A stretch of DNA of 64,000 nucleotides, from the NCBI GenBank assembly GCA_003402345.1, contig QFXH01000004.1, forward strand, positions 124,001-188,000, in the 5' to 3' direction. Of this stretch, positions 39,101-50,189 are shown piece by piece (within the stretch, counting starts at the first letter, position 1; every line of letters starts with the position of its first letter). The translations under genes were made by a program, and so were the position numbers. This DNA is from Candidatus Nitrotoga sp. MKT (GTDB lineage Bacteria > Pseudomonadota > Gammaproteobacteria > Burkholderiales > Gallionellaceae). The notes below the pieces were generated by a model, which was given only the letters and a program-made list of their open reading frames with translations, was not told the DNA's origin and searched no databases.

Positions 39101-40252
39101 CTACATACCCAAATACGGCAGGATAGCTTGTGCCGCCTTGTGTGCGTTGCCCTGCCTAAGCGTAGAATGCATATTGGTGAAAATTGATTCCAATTCAGTA
39201 ACTGCCTGCTCATTAGAAAGCCAATTTAATAGTGCCTGCGCAAGATTCTCCGGTGTTGCATCGTTCTGCAATAGTTCCGGCACGACAAACTTACCTGCGA
39301 GTATGTTTGGAAGGCCAAAATATGGTTGGTATGCCTTGGGTTTCAATAGCCAATATGACAAGGCTGGCATCTTGTAAGTAATGACCATAGGACGTTTGAG
39401 CAACGCAACTTCTAGCGTAGCGGTACCCGATGCAACCAGCACAACATCTGCGGTAATTATCGCATCGTGCGCATGGCCAAATAGGATTCTGATTGGTAAA
39501 CTTTGTCCACCACAACGCCTCAAGATTTCCTCAAAAATACGGCGTGTTTCGACGGTCGCCAATGGGACAAGAAAGAGTGCCTCAGGCAATTTTCGTAAAA
39601 TAATTCTCGCGGTGTCAATAAAGGTCACAGCCAGATTTCGAACCTCACTCTGACGGCTTCCTGGCAAAAAGGCGAACACTTTACTTTGTATGGGCAAGCG
39701 CATCTGTTCGCGCATTGCGTTCCGATTGGGTTCCAATGGCAACATATCGGCCAAAGGGTGCCCGACATAGGTTACCGGAATGCCTTCTTTTTCATATAGT
39801 GGTGGTTCAAAAGGAAATAACGCCAGCATATGCGACACCGCACGCTTAATTTTATGGATGCGTTCGCCGCGCCACGCCCAAATAGATGGACTAACGTAAT
39901 GTATGGTGGGAATACCATGCTCCTTAAGCTTTAACTCAAGATCGAGATTAAAATCTGGCGCATCAATACCTATAAATAAATCCGGTGGATGTGCATAGAA
40001 ATACGCTCGAAGCTTACGGCGTATGTCCATTATTTCACGATAATGCCTCAGCACTTCGACGTAACCACGCACCGCAAGTTTTTCCTGCGCAAATAACACT
40101 TGCATACCAACTGCCTGCATCTTAGGGCCACCAATTCCGATGAATATTACATCGGGTACGGCTCGTTTTAATTCCTCCATCATATGGCTAGCAAGCAAAT
40201 CACCTGAAGCTTCACCGGCAACAATGCCGATCACTTTTACTTGCTGTGCCAT
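39101..40252 (-). CDS. lpxB: Lipid-A-disaccharide synthase
   Basis: The 383-residue glycosyltransferase opens with GIVAGEASGDLLASHMMEEL and has IGIDAPDFNLDLE, YVSPSIWAWRGERIHKIK and FLPGSRQSEVRNL, all diagnostic of LpxB. It condenses UDP-2,3-diacylglucosamine with lipid X at the inner membrane in lipid A synthesis. It follows lpxA by 9 bp and shares its operon with lpxD and fabZ. Confidence 0.97.
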   Translation of the reverse strand: MAQQVKVIGIVAGEASGDLLASHMMEELKRAVPDVIFIGIGGPKMQAVGMQVLFAQEKLAVRGYVEVLRHYREIMDIRRKLRAYFYAHPPDLFIGIDAPDFNLDLELKLKEHGIPTIHYVSPSIWAWRGERIHKIKRAVSHMLALFPFEPPLYEKEGIPVTYVGHPLADMLPLEPNRNAMREQMRLPIQSKVFAFLPGSRQSEVRNLAVTFIDTARIILRKLPEALFLVPLATVETRRIFEEILRRCGGQSLPIRILFGHAHDAIITADVVLVASGTATLEVALLKRPMVITYKMPALSYWLLKPKAYQPYFGLPNILAGKFVVPELLQNDATPENLAQALLNWLSNEQAVTELESIFTNMHSTLRQGNAHKAAQAILPYLGM

Positions 40253-40261
40253 ATAACCAGA

Positions 40262-41032
40262 TTAACGAATGATGCCGCGTTGCGAACGACCCAGAAAATT
40301 AACCAATTCATTTAGATCTGGATATTCCGCTGCTTGGTCTTCAATGACTACTTTAGCCTGCTCTAAGGTCAACCCAGATTTGTACAAGGTTTTGTAAGCA
40401 CGCTTGATCGCCATTACTGCTGCATTTGAAAAACCACGCCTCTTCAGACCTACCGAATTAATACCATGAGGGGCAGTAGGGTTGCCAGCGGCAGTGATAT
40501 AGGGCGGAACGTCTTGCGAAAGAACAGCGCCCATTCCAGTAATTGCATGCATACCAATCTGACAGAACTGGTGTACCATGGAAAATCCTCCCAGGATTAC
40601 ATAGTCATCAATCTTGACGTGCCCGGCCAGCGTTGCATTGTTGGCGAAAATTGTATGGCTCCCGATCTGACAGTCATGCGCCAAATGCACATAGGCCATA
40701 ATCCAATTATCGTTCCCAATACGCGTCACGCCAGCATCTTGCGAAGTACCTATATTAAAGGTACAAAATTCGCGAATGGTATTGTTATTACCAATTTCCA
40801 GTCGAGTCGGCTCACCAGCATACTTCTTATCTTGCGGGATTTCACCTAGTGAACAAAATTGGAATATACGGTTGTCCTGGCCGATACTGGTATGTCCACC
40901 AATTACTACATGTGGTCCGACATGAGTATTTTCGCCAATCTCGACATATTCGCCGATGATTGAATATGCACCCACCTCAACGTTATCTGCCAATTTGGCA
41001 TTGGGGTGAATAATGGCTGTCGGGTGAAACAT
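40262..41032 (-). CDS. lpxA: UDP-N-acetylglucosamine acyltransferase
   Basis: About 256 residues from ATG 41032, which overlaps the fabZ stop codon by one base (TAATG). This gives the usual LpxA opening [20 protein letters not shown], and a further upstream ATG lies inside fabZ. The left-handed parallel beta-helix hexapeptide repeats are visible, with the catalytic histidine in VHLAHDCQIG and the ruler region IGMHAITGMGAVLSQDV. It starts lipid A synthesis by transferring a hydroxyacyl chain from acyl carrier protein to UDP-GlcNAc. Confidence 0.96.
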   Translation of the reverse strand: MFHPTAIIHPNAKLADNVEVGAYSIIGEYVEIGENTHVGPHVVIGGHTSIGQDNRIFQFCSLGEIPQDKKYAGEPTRLEIGNNNTIREFCTFNIGTSQDAGVTRIGNDNWIMAYVHLAHDCQIGSHTIFANNATLAGHVKIDDYVILGGFSMVHQFCQIGMHAITGMGAVLSQDVPPYITAAGNPTAPHGINSVGLKRRGFSNAAVMAIKRAYKTLYKSGLTLEQAKVVIEDQAAEYPDLNELVNFLGRSQRGIIR

Positions 41033-41484
41033 TACAATTCCCGCACCGTACACATTAGTTCAGCCTCTGTCACAACCTGCCCATTTACTTCCGCAGTAGC
41101 AGAAAACTTCCATAAGCCACGCAAATTACGGAGGAACGATACCTTTAGAATGAGTTGATCGCCCGCAATCACTGGTTTCTTGAAACGTGCCCCGTCAATG
41201 CCAACAAAATAATAAACTGATTTATCGTCCGGCTTGGTACCTGAAGTCTTAAACACCAAGATTGCTGCAGCTTGGGCCATAGCTTCGACAATCAATACGC
41301 CAGGCATAACCGGATGATGCGGGAAATGGCCGCCAAAAAAAGGTTCATTAATGCTGACATTTTTTACTGCTACGATATCCTTACCAAGATCATATGACAG
41401 CACACGATCAATTAACAAAAAAGGGTAGCGGTGCGGCAAGTATTCCAAAACCTCATAGATGTCCATTTGGGTGTCTGTACTCAT
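41032..41484 (-). CDS. fabZ: 3-hydroxyacyl-ACP dehydratase FabZ
   Basis: A 150-residue hot-dog-fold enzyme with the catalytic histidine in [13 protein letters not shown] and the glutamate in [19 protein letters not shown]. It dehydrates hydroxyacyl-ACP in fatty acid elongation and competes with LpxA and LpxD for substrate, which explains the lpxD-fabZ-lpxA order. It overlaps lpxD by 4 bp and lpxA by 1 bp. Confidence 0.96.
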   Translation of the reverse strand: MSTDTQMDIYEVLEYLPHRYPFLLIDRVLSYDLGKDIVAVKNVSINEPFFGGHFPHHPVMPGVLIVEAMAQAAAILVFKTSGTKPDDKSVYYFVGIDGARFKKPVIAGDQLILKVSFLRNLRGLWKFSATAEVNGQVVTEAELMCTVREL

Positions 41485-42524
41485 GAACGTTCCTTTCTTA
41501 AAGTCTCAATCTCTTGCTGCAGCATTTTTATTTTGCTGGCTAATTCATCCAAATGACGCAGCTGGGCTGCATTTTTTTGCCACACTTTATGCGAACTGAA
41601 TGGAAAAATTCCAGTATAGGTACCCGGTTCCCGGATAGATTTTCCGATCATCGTATATGAAGAAATTTCGACATGATCCGATATCTGTGTATGTCCTAAA
41701 ATACCGGTACCACCACCGATACGACAATGGCGCCCGATAATTGCGCTACCTGCAATGCCAACACATCCAGCAATGGCGGTATGTGCACCAATGCGAACAT
41801 TGTGCGCAATCTGAATCAGGTTATCCAACTTGACTCCTTCTTCGATCACGGTATCATCCAACGCACCACGATCGATAGTAGTATTCGCGCCGATCTCCAC
41901 ATCATCACCAATGACCACGCGCCCAATCTGCGGAATTTTCAGCCAGCGGCCTTCATCCATCGCCAGACCAAAACCATCTGCGCCAATCACAACACCGGAG
42001 TGCACAATTAATCTGTTTCCCAGCACACAATTGTTGTATACCACCACACGTGGGTACAGACGAGTATCGGTACCGATGGATACCCTGGCACCAATACTGC
42101 ATCCTGCCATAATTGCACTGCCAGCTCCTACCTTGGTGTCTGCACCGATCATCACATTCGGACCAATATAGGCACTGGGATCAATTTGAACACCTTCTTC
42201 AACCACAGCACTGGGATGAACGCCCGGAACTATTGAATCCAGTGGATTTAAAAATGCTGACACCTTAGCAAAATAAAGATAAGGATTATCACTTACGATG
42301 CGGGGTAGCGGTGTCGCCTCTGAATCTGCCGTGCTGACGATTATTGCACTGGCACGGGTATTAGCAAGAAGTGGGCGATATTTTGCACTTGCCAGAAACG
42401 TGAGTTGCCCCACCTTCGCGCTTTCCAGCGTAGCTACTTGATTAACAGTTATTTCGGTATTTCCCAGCAACTGACCACCAAAGTGCGCTGCAATTTCCTT
42501 AAGGTTATAATCCTTTCTCTTCAT
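41481..42524 (-). CDS. lpxD: UDP-3-O-acylglucosamine N-acyltransferase
   Basis: A 347-residue enzyme with an N-terminal uridine-binding domain ([20 protein letters not shown]). A long hexapeptide-repeat helix (about 100-310) includes [19 protein letters not shown] and the catalytic His block [19 protein letters not shown]-terminal helix follows (about 320-347). It adds the N-linked hydroxyacyl chain in lipid A synthesis. It lies between skp and fabZ. Confidence 0.96.
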   Translation of the reverse strand: MKRKDYNLKEIAAHFGGQLLGNTEITVNQVATLESAKVGQLTFLASAKYRPLLANTRASAIIVSTADSEATPLPRIVSDNPYLYFAKVSAFLNPLDSIVPGVHPSAVVEEGVQIDPSAYIGPNVMIGADTKVGAGSAIMAGCSIGARVSIGTDTRLYPRVVVYNNCVLGNRLIVHSGVVIGADGFGLAMDEGRWLKIPQIGRVVIGDDVEIGANTTIDRGALDDTVIEEGVKLDNLIQIAHNVRIGAHTAIAGCVGIAGSAIIGRHCRIGGGTGILGHTQISDHVEISSYTMIGKSIREPGTYTGIFPFSSHKVWQKNAAQLRHLDELASKIKMLQQEIETLRKERS

Positions 42525-42548
42525 ACGATCCTAATTGCTTTCAAAGCG

Positions 42549-43052
42549 TTATTTTTCATTCGCCATATATTTCAAAACTTTTTCGGTAATATCAATATTT
42601 GGACTACGATATACCGCCTCCTGCAAAATTAAATCGTACTTTTCTTTTTCTGCAAGCGCCTGAATGGCCTTATTAGCATGTTCCAAAACCACTGACATTT
42701 CCTCATTTTTGCGGAGATTCAGATCTTCACTGAAACCACGTTGCATGCGCTGCAGATTCATATTGAGATTGGCCAGTTCACGTTCCTTGTTGCGTTTTTC
42801 AGCATCTGGCAGGGTCAGCCCCTCCTTTTCCATGAAAATTTGAATATCTTTTACCTGTTTGGCAACTTTCTTAATCTCTTGATCACGTCCGGAAAACTCT
42901 TTTTCAATTTTTTTCTCGGCCTTCACAGCAGGGGCAGATTCCCGCAAAATTCGTTCAGTATTTACTATACCGACCCGAAAATCGGCCGCTAATGATTGCG
43001 TACAGCCAACCAACAACAATACCTGGATAAATCTCATAGTTAACATATTCAT
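42549..43052 (-). CDS. skp: Periplasmic chaperone Skp/OmpH
   Basis: The 167-residue protein has a signal peptide (residues about 1-22, ending SLAAD). The body (FRVGIVNTERILRESAPAV) leads into a long charged coiled coil (about 45-130) and a C-terminal ALAEKEKYDLILQEAVYRSP, the Skp fold. It holds unfolded outer-membrane proteins in the periplasm for delivery to BamA, encoded just upstream. Confidence 0.94.
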   Translation of the reverse strand: MNMLTMRFIQVLLLVGCTQSLAADFRVGIVNTERILRESAPAVKAEKKIEKEFSGRDQEIKKVAKQVKDIQIFMEKEGLTLPDAEKRNKERELANLNMNLQRMQRGFSEDLNLRKNEEMSVVLEHANKAIQALAEKEKYDLILQEAVYRSPNIDITEKVLKYMANEK

Positions 43053-43072
43053 TTTTCTCCTACCCCAATTTT

Positions 43073-45349
43073 TTAAAATAGCGAACCCAAGGTAAACTGG
43101 AATTGTTGCAATTTATCACCAAATTGTTTGTTTAGTGGTACACCTACGCTAATTTTTAGTGGACCCATCGGCGATACCCAAGTAACGGCGACACCAGTAG
43201 AATAGCGTAAGCTGTCAGCTGCTGTAAGGCCTGGGCCAAACACCGCGCCTGCATCAAAAAAAGTACTCAAACGCACTGACCTGTCCTTGTTCATTCCGGG
43301 CATGGGAAATAGTAATTCAGCATTTCCGACTATGCGCCTTGTGCCACCCAAGGAATTATTATTTATATCCTTCGATCCAATAGAAAATGGCTTGAAACCA
43401 CGAACCGAACCTGGCCCACCAGCATAAAAGTTTTTGAAAAATGGCACTGTTTTGCCGCCATAGCCTTCAGCACCTCCCGCTTCACCATTCAGCATAAGAG
43501 TAATATTTTGACTTATCGGGTAAAACCACTGATGCTGGTAAGTAAGTTTGTAAAACTGTTGATTGGAGATCGGCATAGCCACCTCTACAAAAGCACGTTG
43601 CACCGTCCCCACCGTAGTATAAATAGCGCTGTCGCGGTTATCCCGGCTCCAACCCACCGAACCCAATAAATTGCTCGTGGAAGGCCCAAAGATTCTAACG
43701 TAATCTTTCATCTGTAGCGAACTAGTGTCGGTAAGTGTCAGTTCAGTCTTTTCCGCCGATAGGCCATAATGTGTATTTTCGAAGTCGCTGATTGGTACGC
43801 CAAAACGCACTCCTCCACCAATGGTTGATGAAAGGTATGGGCTAATTGCCGTGAAGGTGGAATTCACATTGCGTTTGTATACATCGAAGCCTCGGCTCAT
43901 TCCATTATCGGTGTAATAGGGGTTAGTATAAGATACCGAATATACTTGATTAATTTTACCGGTATTAATTTGTGTGGACAGGTTGTTACCGGTACCGAAC
44001 AAATTTCGTTGCGTGACAGAACCAGTAAACACTACCCCAACGTTACTGGATACCCCGGCACCGATCGAAAAATCTCCAGTAGGTTTTTCCTTAACAGCCA
44101 GACTAACATCCAGCTGGTCATTTGTGCCCGGCACCGGTAATGTCTCAATATTTACTTCACTAAAGAAATCTAAGCGATCGACTTTTTGTTTAGATGTCTT
44201 AATTTTAGACGCGGAATACCATGCCCCCTCCATCTGGCGAAACTCACGCCGAATCACAATGTCGCTAGTCTTAGTGTTACCTGTGATGTCGATATGCCGT
44301 ACATAAGCCCGCGAACCAGGGTCAACTACAAAGTTAAACCCTACCTGATGCTTTTCTTTATCGACATCCGGTACCGCATTGACATTAGCGAAAGCGTAAC
44401 CATCCTCACCCAGGCGATCACCGATTTTCTTGCTAGAATCGGTCAACTCCTTGCGGGAAAACACATCCCCCGCTTGTACTTTGACCAATTTACGCGTCTC
44501 AACATGCGACAAAACATTCTCAGGTCCAGATACTTTAATATCGGAAACCGTGTACTTAGCACCTTCACTAAGATTAATGGTGATGTAAATGTGCTCTTTA
44601 TCGGGTGTAATAGAAACTTGGGTAGAGTCTATGGAAAACTCCAGATAGCCCGCGTCAAGATAAAATGAACGCAGAATTTCCAGATCGGCAGACAGTTTTT
44701 GTTTAGAGTATTGATCATTTTTGGTAAACCAGCTTATCCAGTTTGGAGTACCGAGCTGCATCAAACCTTTCAATTTTTTTTCGCTGAAAGCTTGGTTACC
44801 AATAATATTAATTTCCCTGATTTTAGAAGTTTCACCCTCAACCACATCAAAAACGATAGCGACGCGGTTACGTTCTAACTCGGTGACAGTAGCGTTGACT
44901 TTCACCCCATATTTGCCACGCGCTACATACTGACGCTTGAGTTCTTGCTCTGCTTTATCCAAAGCAGATTTGTCGAAAATACGACCATCCGCCAGCCCCA
45001 CCGACTTAAGATTGTCGCGCAGGGTATCTTTTGGAAACTCCTTTACCCCATTAATTTCAATGCTAGCGATGGACGGGCGTTCGCGCACCAGCACAATTAA
45101 CACCCCCTGCTGCATTTCAAGGCGCACGTCCTTGAAAAAGCCAGTGGCAAACAGTGCACGGATTGCTGCGGCAGCATGTTCATCATCCAGCTTGTCACCA
45201 ACTTTGACCGGTAAATAACTAAATACAGTGCCTGCCTCAGTACGTTGTATACCTTCTACACGGATATCTTTAACCACGAAAGGCTCGATGGCTATGGCGG
45301 ACGCGGCATACAACAACGGGATAAGTCCCGCTAAATTTTTCAATTTCAT
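43073..45349 (-). CDS. bamA: Outer membrane protein assembly factor BamA
   Basis: About 758 residues from ATG 45349, chosen because it gives a clean signal peptide (MKLKNLAGLIPLLYAASAIA) and lies just after rseP; an ATG 16 codons upstream overlaps the end of rseP. Five POTRA domains fill about residues 22-420, starting FVVKDIRVEGIQRTEAGTVF. A 16-strand barrel follows, with the conserved GGPGSVRGF loop and a C-terminal aromatic residue. BamA inserts outer-membrane proteins. Confidence 0.97.
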   Translation of the reverse strand: MKLKNLAGLIPLLYAASAIAIEPFVVKDIRVEGIQRTEAGTVFSYLPVKVGDKLDDEHAAAAIRALFATGFFKDVRLEMQQGVLIVLVRERPSIASIEINGVKEFPKDTLRDNLKSVGLADGRIFDKSALDKAEQELKRQYVARGKYGVKVNATVTELERNRVAIVFDVVEGETSKIREINIIGNQAFSEKKLKGLMQLGTPNWISWFTKNDQYSKQKLSADLEILRSFYLDAGYLEFSIDSTQVSITPDKEHIYITINLSEGAKYTVSDIKVSGPENVLSHVETRKLVKVQAGDVFSRKELTDSSKKIGDRLGEDGYAFANVNAVPDVDKEKHQVGFNFVVDPGSRAYVRHIDITGNTKTSDIVIRREFRQMEGAWYSASKIKTSKQKVDRLDFFSEVNIETLPVPGTNDQLDVSLAVKEKPTGDFSIGAGVSSNVGVVFTGSVTQRNLFGTGNNLSTQINTGKINQVYSVSYTNPYYTDNGMSRGFDVYKRNVNSTFTAISPYLSSTIGGGVRFGVPISDFENTHYGLSAEKTELTLTDTSSLQMKDYVRIFGPSTSNLLGSVGWSRDNRDSAIYTTVGTVQRAFVEVAMPISNQQFYKLTYQHQWFYPISQNITLMLNGEAGGAEGYGGKTVPFFKNFYAGGPGSVRGFKPFSIGSKDINNNSLGGTRRIVGNAELLFPMPGMNKDRSVRLSTFFDAGAVFGPGLTAADSLRYSTGVAVTWVSPMGPLKISVGVPLNKQFGDKLQQFQFTLGSLF

Positions 45350-45362
45350 GTATTGTTTCAAC

Positions 45363-46727
45363 CTAAAACAGGCGGCTAAAGTCGTTAAACAACGCAAGAG
45401 CCATCAAGGTAACGAGCAGCGCGATACCAATTTTTTGCCCGGCTTCCCAAACCATCTCGGATATCGGACCGCCCTTAATTAACTCGGCCATATAATACAG
45501 CAAATGTCCCCCATCCAATAAAGGGATAGGCAACAAATTCAATACCCCGAGGCTAATACTGATCAACGCCAGAAAACTTAGGTATGCGGCTACACCCATC
45601 TGTGCGGACTGTCCCGCATAATCAGCAATGGTAATGGGGCCACTCAGATTTTTCAGCGACATCTCACCTATTACAATTTTGCCCAACGTCTTCAAACTTA
45701 CCTTAGCAATTTCCCACGTTTTTCGTACGGCATGTCCGAATGCCGCAAACGGTGAATAATGCACTGTAGTCAACATGGCATCAAACTCATGCCGGTCTAT
45801 GCGCGGTGCAGCTCCAATCTTACCGACCGTTATATCCGCTTCGCTGCTTACTTCAGGTGTAAGATAAAAAACCTGTAGTGGCGCGCCTTTTCGTTCAATT
45901 TCTAACTGAAGCGGCTGTCCTGGATGGCCACGCACTGCTGTCACCAAGTCTTTCCAGTCCCCGATATACTTTCCATTTACACGCACGATTTTATCGTCTG
46001 GAAGTAGCCCTGCACGTTGGGCAACCCCGCCTTCTACCAATTTTCCGATAACAGGACGCACCAGCGGCTGATAGGGTTGCAAACCGAGAAAGTGCAAAAA
46101 ATCTTCATTCATATCACCCGAGGTGAGTGTTTTTAGATTGAGCACATGCCAGACTATATCCCCTTGTGCAGTGCGCGCTTCTATGCGCGCTTCGGTAGCA
46201 CCTTGCAGAGCGAGATCTAATATAACCCAGCTTACCTGCTCCCAACTTGGAATAGCTTGCTCATTAATGCTAACGATGGTTTCCTGCACTTGCAGGGACG
46301 CTGCTGCTGCAGCGGTATTCGGCAATACTTCCCCCAGCACAGGTTTAAGGCTAGGCACGCCATAGATGAATAGCGCCCAGAATAGTAAAATAGCCAGCAA
46401 CAGGTTGGCCACCGGCCCCGCTACCACAATAGCCATGCGCTGTAGCACAGGCTGGCGATTGAATGCATGTTGTAGCTCATGCTCCGCCACTTTACCTTCA
46501 CGCTCATCCAGCATCTTGACATAACCACCTAAGGGAATGGCGGAGACTACCCAATCTGTCTCGCTATTTGCGAAACGTTTAGTGTAGATTGCCTTGCCAA
46601 AGCCAACTGAAAAACGCAACACCTTCACTCCGCATAATCGTGCTACCCAGTAGTGACCCATCTCATGGATCACTACAAGTATTGCTATCGCAACAATGAA
46701 AGCCAACAACGTAATCATGATAAACAA
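45363..46727 (-). CDS. rseP: RIP zinc metalloprotease RseP
   Basis: A 454-residue site-2 protease in the inner membrane with the zinc motif HEMGH in [19 protein letters not shown]. It has two PDZ domains (about 115-195 and 200-290) and the third zinc ligand in [17 protein letters not shown]. It releases anti-sigma factor fragments in the envelope stress response. The start overlaps the dxr stop; MITLLAF at codon 4 is an alternative start. Confidence 0.95.
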   Translation of the reverse strand: MFIMITLLAFIVAIAILVVIHEMGHYWVARLCGVKVLRFSVGFGKAIYTKRFANSETDWVVSAIPLGGYVKMLDEREGKVAEHELQHAFNRQPVLQRMAIVVAGPVANLLLAILLFWALFIYGVPSLKPVLGEVLPNTAAAAASLQVQETIVSINEQAIPSWEQVSWVILDLALQGATEARIEARTAQGDIVWHVLNLKTLTSGDMNEDFLHFLGLQPYQPLVRPVIGKLVEGGVAQRAGLLPDDKIVRVNGKYIGDWKDLVTAVRGHPGQPLQLEIERKGAPLQVFYLTPEVSSEADITVGKIGAAPRIDRHEFDAMLTTVHYSPFAAFGHAVRKTWEIAKVSLKTLGKIVIGEMSLKNLSGPITIADYAGQSAQMGVAAYLSFLALISISLGVLNLLPIPLLDGGHLLYYMAELIKGGPISEMVWEAGQKIGIALLVTLMALALFNDFSRLF

Positions 46728-47923
46728 ATCATATTTTTTATTAAATCATTTGCCACTAGACGTGCGGCGGCATCCGCAGTTAACACATCTTCCAACGTAT
46801 TAACCGTGGTTACCGACAAATCAGCTAGCACATCTTCTATCAGACGTGGAATGGCAAGAAAAGTAATCTGTTTGTTTAGAAATGCAGCCACGGCAACTTC
46901 ATTAGCCGCATTTAGCACGGCAGATGCTGTGCCGCCGGCACGCAAAGCCTGGTAGGCCAATGCTAACCCTGGGAAACGTATGAAATCCGGGGCAATAAAA
47001 TCAAGGGTAGCTATCTTGAACAGATCTAACGGTTCTGAACCAGTTTCAATGCGTTCAGGATAAGCCAACGCATAAGCAATTGGGATACGCATGTCCGGGT
47101 TGCCAAGCTGCGCCAGTACCGAGCCATCCACATATTGCACCAGCGAATGAATAATGCTTTGTGGATGCACTACGACTTGAATCGCATCAGCTGGCGCGTT
47201 AAACAACCAGTGTGCCTCAATGATTTCCAGCCCCTTGTTTATCATAGTAGCGGAATCTACCGAAATCTTGCGTCCCATTACCCAATTAGGGTGCGCACAC
47301 GCTTGTTCCGGCGTGACATGTTGTAATGCAGATAACGTAGTATTGAGGAAAGGACCGCCAGATGCAGTGAGCAAAATTTTACTTACCCCGCTGGCAGATA
47401 AACTATCCGTGTGATGACGGGAATAATTATGGGGCAAAACCTGAAAGATGGCGTTATGCTCACTGTCAATGGGCAACAAAGTAGCGCCAAATTTTTGCAC
47501 CTCGTCCATGAACACTCGCCCTGCCATTACCAGCGCTTCTTTATTCGCCAACAAGATTTTCTTGCCTGCGCGTGCAGCAGCCAGTGTAGGACGCAGCCCT
47601 GCTGCGCCAACAATAGCCGCCATTACCGTATCCACTTCCGGCAGTGACGCAACCTGCTCCAGCGCTGCAGCACCACACAAAACTTCCACATTCAAGCCAG
47701 CTCCAGCGATACGCTGTGCCAGCCGCATGGCGGCCCCCTCATCCAGCAACACAGCATAGCGTGGCGCAAAACGAATACATTGCTCAAACAGAATATTGTC
47801 TTGGCACTGTGCAGTGAGTGCCATGATACGGTACCGCTCAGGGTGGCGTGCCACGACATCCAATGTACTAGTCCCTATGCTGCCAGTGGAACCAAGTATG
47901 GTGAGGTAGCTTATGCTTTTCAT
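46715..47923 (-). CDS. dxr: 1-deoxy-D-xylulose-5-phosphate reductoisomerase
   Basis: A 402-residue enzyme of the MEP isoprenoid pathway. The NADPH site is [17 protein letters not shown]. Further conserved blocks are [26 protein letters not shown] and a [19 protein letters not shown] loop over the active site. It makes 2-C-methylerythritol 4-phosphate, feeding undecaprenyl synthesis by UppS two genes upstream. It overlaps both cdsA and rseP. Confidence 0.97.
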   Translation of the reverse strand: MKSISYLTILGSTGSIGTSTLDVVARHPERYRIMALTAQCQDNILFEQCIRFAPRYAVLLDEGAAMRLAQRIAGAGLNVEVLCGAAALEQVASLPEVDTVMAAIVGAAGLRPTLAAARAGKKILLANKEALVMAGRVFMDEVQKFGATLLPIDSEHNAIFQVLPHNYSRHHTDSLSASGVSKILLTASGGPFLNTTLSALQHVTPEQACAHPNWVMGRKISVDSATMINKGLEIIEAHWLFNAPADAIQVVVHPQSIIHSLVQYVDGSVLAQLGNPDMRIPIAYALAYPERIETGSEPLDLFKIATLDFIAPDFIRFPGLALAYQALRAGGTASAVLNAANEVAVAAFLNKQITFLAIPRLIEDVLADLSVTTVNTLEDVLTADAAARLVANDLIKNMICLS

Positions 47924-48741
47924 GCCAACCTTTGGAGGAGAACCACCATTGCAGCTAATGGCAAAGTGGAGGTCAAGGCATCAATGCGGTCCAGCAGGCC
48001 ACCATGGCCGGGAAGCAATGCGCCGCTATCCTTAACCCCAGCTTGCCGCTTAATAGCCGATTCGAACAAATCACCGATCACTGCCAGTCCCACCCACCCC
48101 CAAGATGCTATTAACATACCGGGCAGCGCTCCGTAATTAGTGAACAGATCGCTTGCCCAAACAATCAGCAATACATACACGGTTGCTCCGAGCAGAGCGC
48201 CAAACACTCCTTCCCAAGTCTTACCGGGACTAATATTGGGCGCTAATTTGTTCTTGCCAAATTTACGTCCACTAAAATAAGCAGTTATATCTGCCACCCA
48301 TACCAACCCCATCACCCCCAATAACCACCAAGGATTTTGCATACGCAAATCCATCATTGCCAAGCCCGTCGGTATCAATAGTATCCAACCAGTTAGCATC
48401 ATCAACAGCGGTTGACGCACTTGCCAACGAACGATCAGCCAAAGTGGCACCATGATTAACCATAACAACGCCGACATACCATATATCAGCAGATGCAATG
48501 ACTCAAGCTGCCAGGGATATTGCGTATCAAGCCAAACAATGCACAGCATCACAGCCAGAGTCAGCCACAAATAAGCATGAACAGTGTTTCTGGACAGGTT
48601 AGATAAGTGCGCCCATTCCAATGATCCTTGCATCACAATGATCACTATCAGCACAGCCCATCCTAAAGTAGGCAACCAAAATAGTGCTAACAGAAACGAC
48701 ACCAGCAATATGACGGCTGTGACCACACGCTGTTTAAGCAT
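47920..48741 (-). CDS. cdsA: Phosphatidate cytidylyltransferase
   Basis: About 273 residues from ATG 48741 ([13 protein letters not shown]), the usual start of betaproteobacterial CdsA; more upstream ATGs lie deeper inside uppS. Eight membrane segments and the signature [20 protein letters not shown], then [14 protein letters not shown], are present. It makes CDP-diacylglycerol, the phospholipid branch-point. It overlaps uppS by 8 bp and dxr by 4 bp. Confidence 0.95.
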   Translation of the reverse strand: MLKQRVVTAVILLVSFLLALFWLPTLGWAVLIVIIVMQGSLEWAHLSNLSRNTVHAYLWLTLAVMLCIVWLDTQYPWQLESLHLLIYGMSALLWLIMVPLWLIVRWQVRQPLLMMLTGWILLIPTGLAMMDLRMQNPWWLLGVMGLVWVADITAYFSGRKFGKNKLAPNISPGKTWEGVFGALLGATVYVLLIVWASDLFTNYGALPGMLIASWGWVGLAVIGDLFESAIKRQAGVKDSGALLPGHGGLLDRIDALTSTLPLAAMVVLLQRLA

Positions 48742-49513
48742 TAGTTTTCCCATCTTGCATTCGCTCACTTCGAACTTGTTCACTCGTTCGACCGAAGCGG
48801 CGCTCCCGTGCGCAGTAAGACTGGATAGCCAATTTCAATGCCTCGCCATTAAAGGCGGGCCAAAGCGTATCAGTGAAATATAACTCGGTATAAGCGAGTT
48901 GCCAGAGCAAAAAATTGCTGATGCGTTGTTCCCCGCCAGTGCGGATAAACAAATCCGGCTCAGGCGCATAATGCATAGAGAGATATGCTTCCAGGTCTTC
49001 TTCATTAAAACCGCCGGCCAAATCAGGATGCACTTGCAGCATCGTCTGCATGGCTTGCATAATATCCCAACGTCCGCCGTAGTCGGCAGCAACGGTAAGC
49101 GTTAAGCTAACATTGCCCACAGTCAATTGTTCCGCGTCCAAAATACATTGATTAAGTTTGGCGTTGAACCGGCTACGATCGCCGATTATTTTTAGCCGAA
49201 TGTTATTTTCGTGCAACTTAGATACTTCACGTTCAAGCATTTTCAGGAATAACTGCATCAGAAAAGAAACTTCTTCTGCCGGGCGACGCCAGTTCTCACT
49301 GCTAAAGGCAAACAGGGTTAGGTATTCAACTCCCAGTTCGCGGCAAACTTTCACAATCTCGCGTACTGTTTCCACACCGCGCTGATGCCCGGCGATACGT
49401 GGTAGAAAACGCTGCTTTGCCCAACGACCATTACCATCCATGATGATGGCAATATGGCGTGGCACTTTAGGTACAGCCGGAACGGTGCGGGTAGGGCTTT
49501 GAAATAACGCCAT
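48734..49513 (-). CDS. uppS: Undecaprenyl diphosphate synthase
   Basis: A 259-residue cis-prenyltransferase with the catalytic Asp26 in AIIMDGNGRWAKQRFLPR. Also visible are GHQRGVETVREIV, TLFAFSSENWRRPAEEV and PEPDLFIRTGGEQRISNFLL, all diagnostic. It makes the C55 lipid carrier precursor for peptidoglycan and other envelope polymers. The protein length and the motifs are normal. The gap to frr is about 100 bp. Confidence 0.97.
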   Translation of the reverse strand: MALFQSPTRTVPAVPKVPRHIAIIMDGNGRWAKQRFLPRIAGHQRGVETVREIVKVCRELGVEYLTLFAFSSENWRRPAEEVSFLMQLFLKMLEREVSKLHENNIRLKIIGDRSRFNAKLNQCILDAEQLTVGNVSLTLTVAADYGGRWDIMQAMQTMLQVHPDLAGGFNEEDLEAYLSMHYAPEPDLFIRTGGEQRISNFLLWQLAYTELYFTDTLWPAFNGEALKLAIQSYCARERRFGRTSEQVRSERMQDGKTNA

Positions 49514-49616
49514 TAAGAACCTCTGAAGGAATTTCGCGAGGACAGCGACCGTTTTGATCGCACAAGCGAGCAGTGCGCCCGCTTTCTCATGGTATGCAAC
49601 TCCATATGTAGTGCAG

Positions 49617-50174
49617 TTAAACCGCCATTAGGTCTATCTCTTTTGTGTGCAACAATTTCTCTACTTCTACTACAAAATGGTCAGTAAGTTTTTGTACCTC
49701 ATCCTGTCCACGACGCTCACCATCTTCGCCAATTTCTTTATCTTTAAGCAACTTCTTAAGATGTTCATTGGCATCGCGACGTACATTGCGTATAGCCACC
49801 TTAGCGCTCTCCGACTCACTACGCACCACTTTGATCAAGTCACGGCGACGCTCTTCTGTCAACATTGGCATGGGCACACGAATTAAATCCCCGTTAGTCG
49901 CTGGGTTCAGTCCCAAATCAGCGTCACGTATCGCTTTTTCCACTGCTGAAATCATATTTTTTTCCCACGGTTGTACCCCAATGGTGCGCGAATCAATCAG
50001 AGTTACATTGGCAACTTGGCTAATCAACGTGGGACTGCCATAATAATCTACAGTCACATGATCCAGAATACCAGTGTGTGCCCTACCAGTACGAATCTTA
50101 CCGAAATCCACCTTGAGCGTTTCCAGCGTCTTATTCATCTTCTGCTCAGCATTTTTTTTGATATCAGAAATCAT
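49617..50174 (-). CDS. frr: Ribosome recycling factor
   Basis: 185 residues from ATG 50174 ([20 protein letters not shown]), preferred over an ATG three codons upstream because it matches the family start. The three-helix bundle has the conserved [10 protein letters not shown] and [18 protein letters not shown]. It splits post-termination ribosomes with EF-G. It lies 15 bp after pyrH in the conserved rpsB-tsf-pyrH-frr order. Confidence 0.97.
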   Translation of the reverse strand: MISDIKKNAEQKMNKTLETLKVDFGKIRTGRAHTGILDHVTVDYYGSPTLISQVANVTLIDSRTIGVQPWEKNMISAVEKAIRDADLGLNPATNGDLIRVPMPMLTEERRRDLIKVVRSESESAKVAIRNVRRDANEHLKKLLKDKEIGEDGERRGQDEVQKLTDHFVVEVEKLLHTKEIDLMAV

Positions 50175-50189
50175 TACATTCATCCTCCA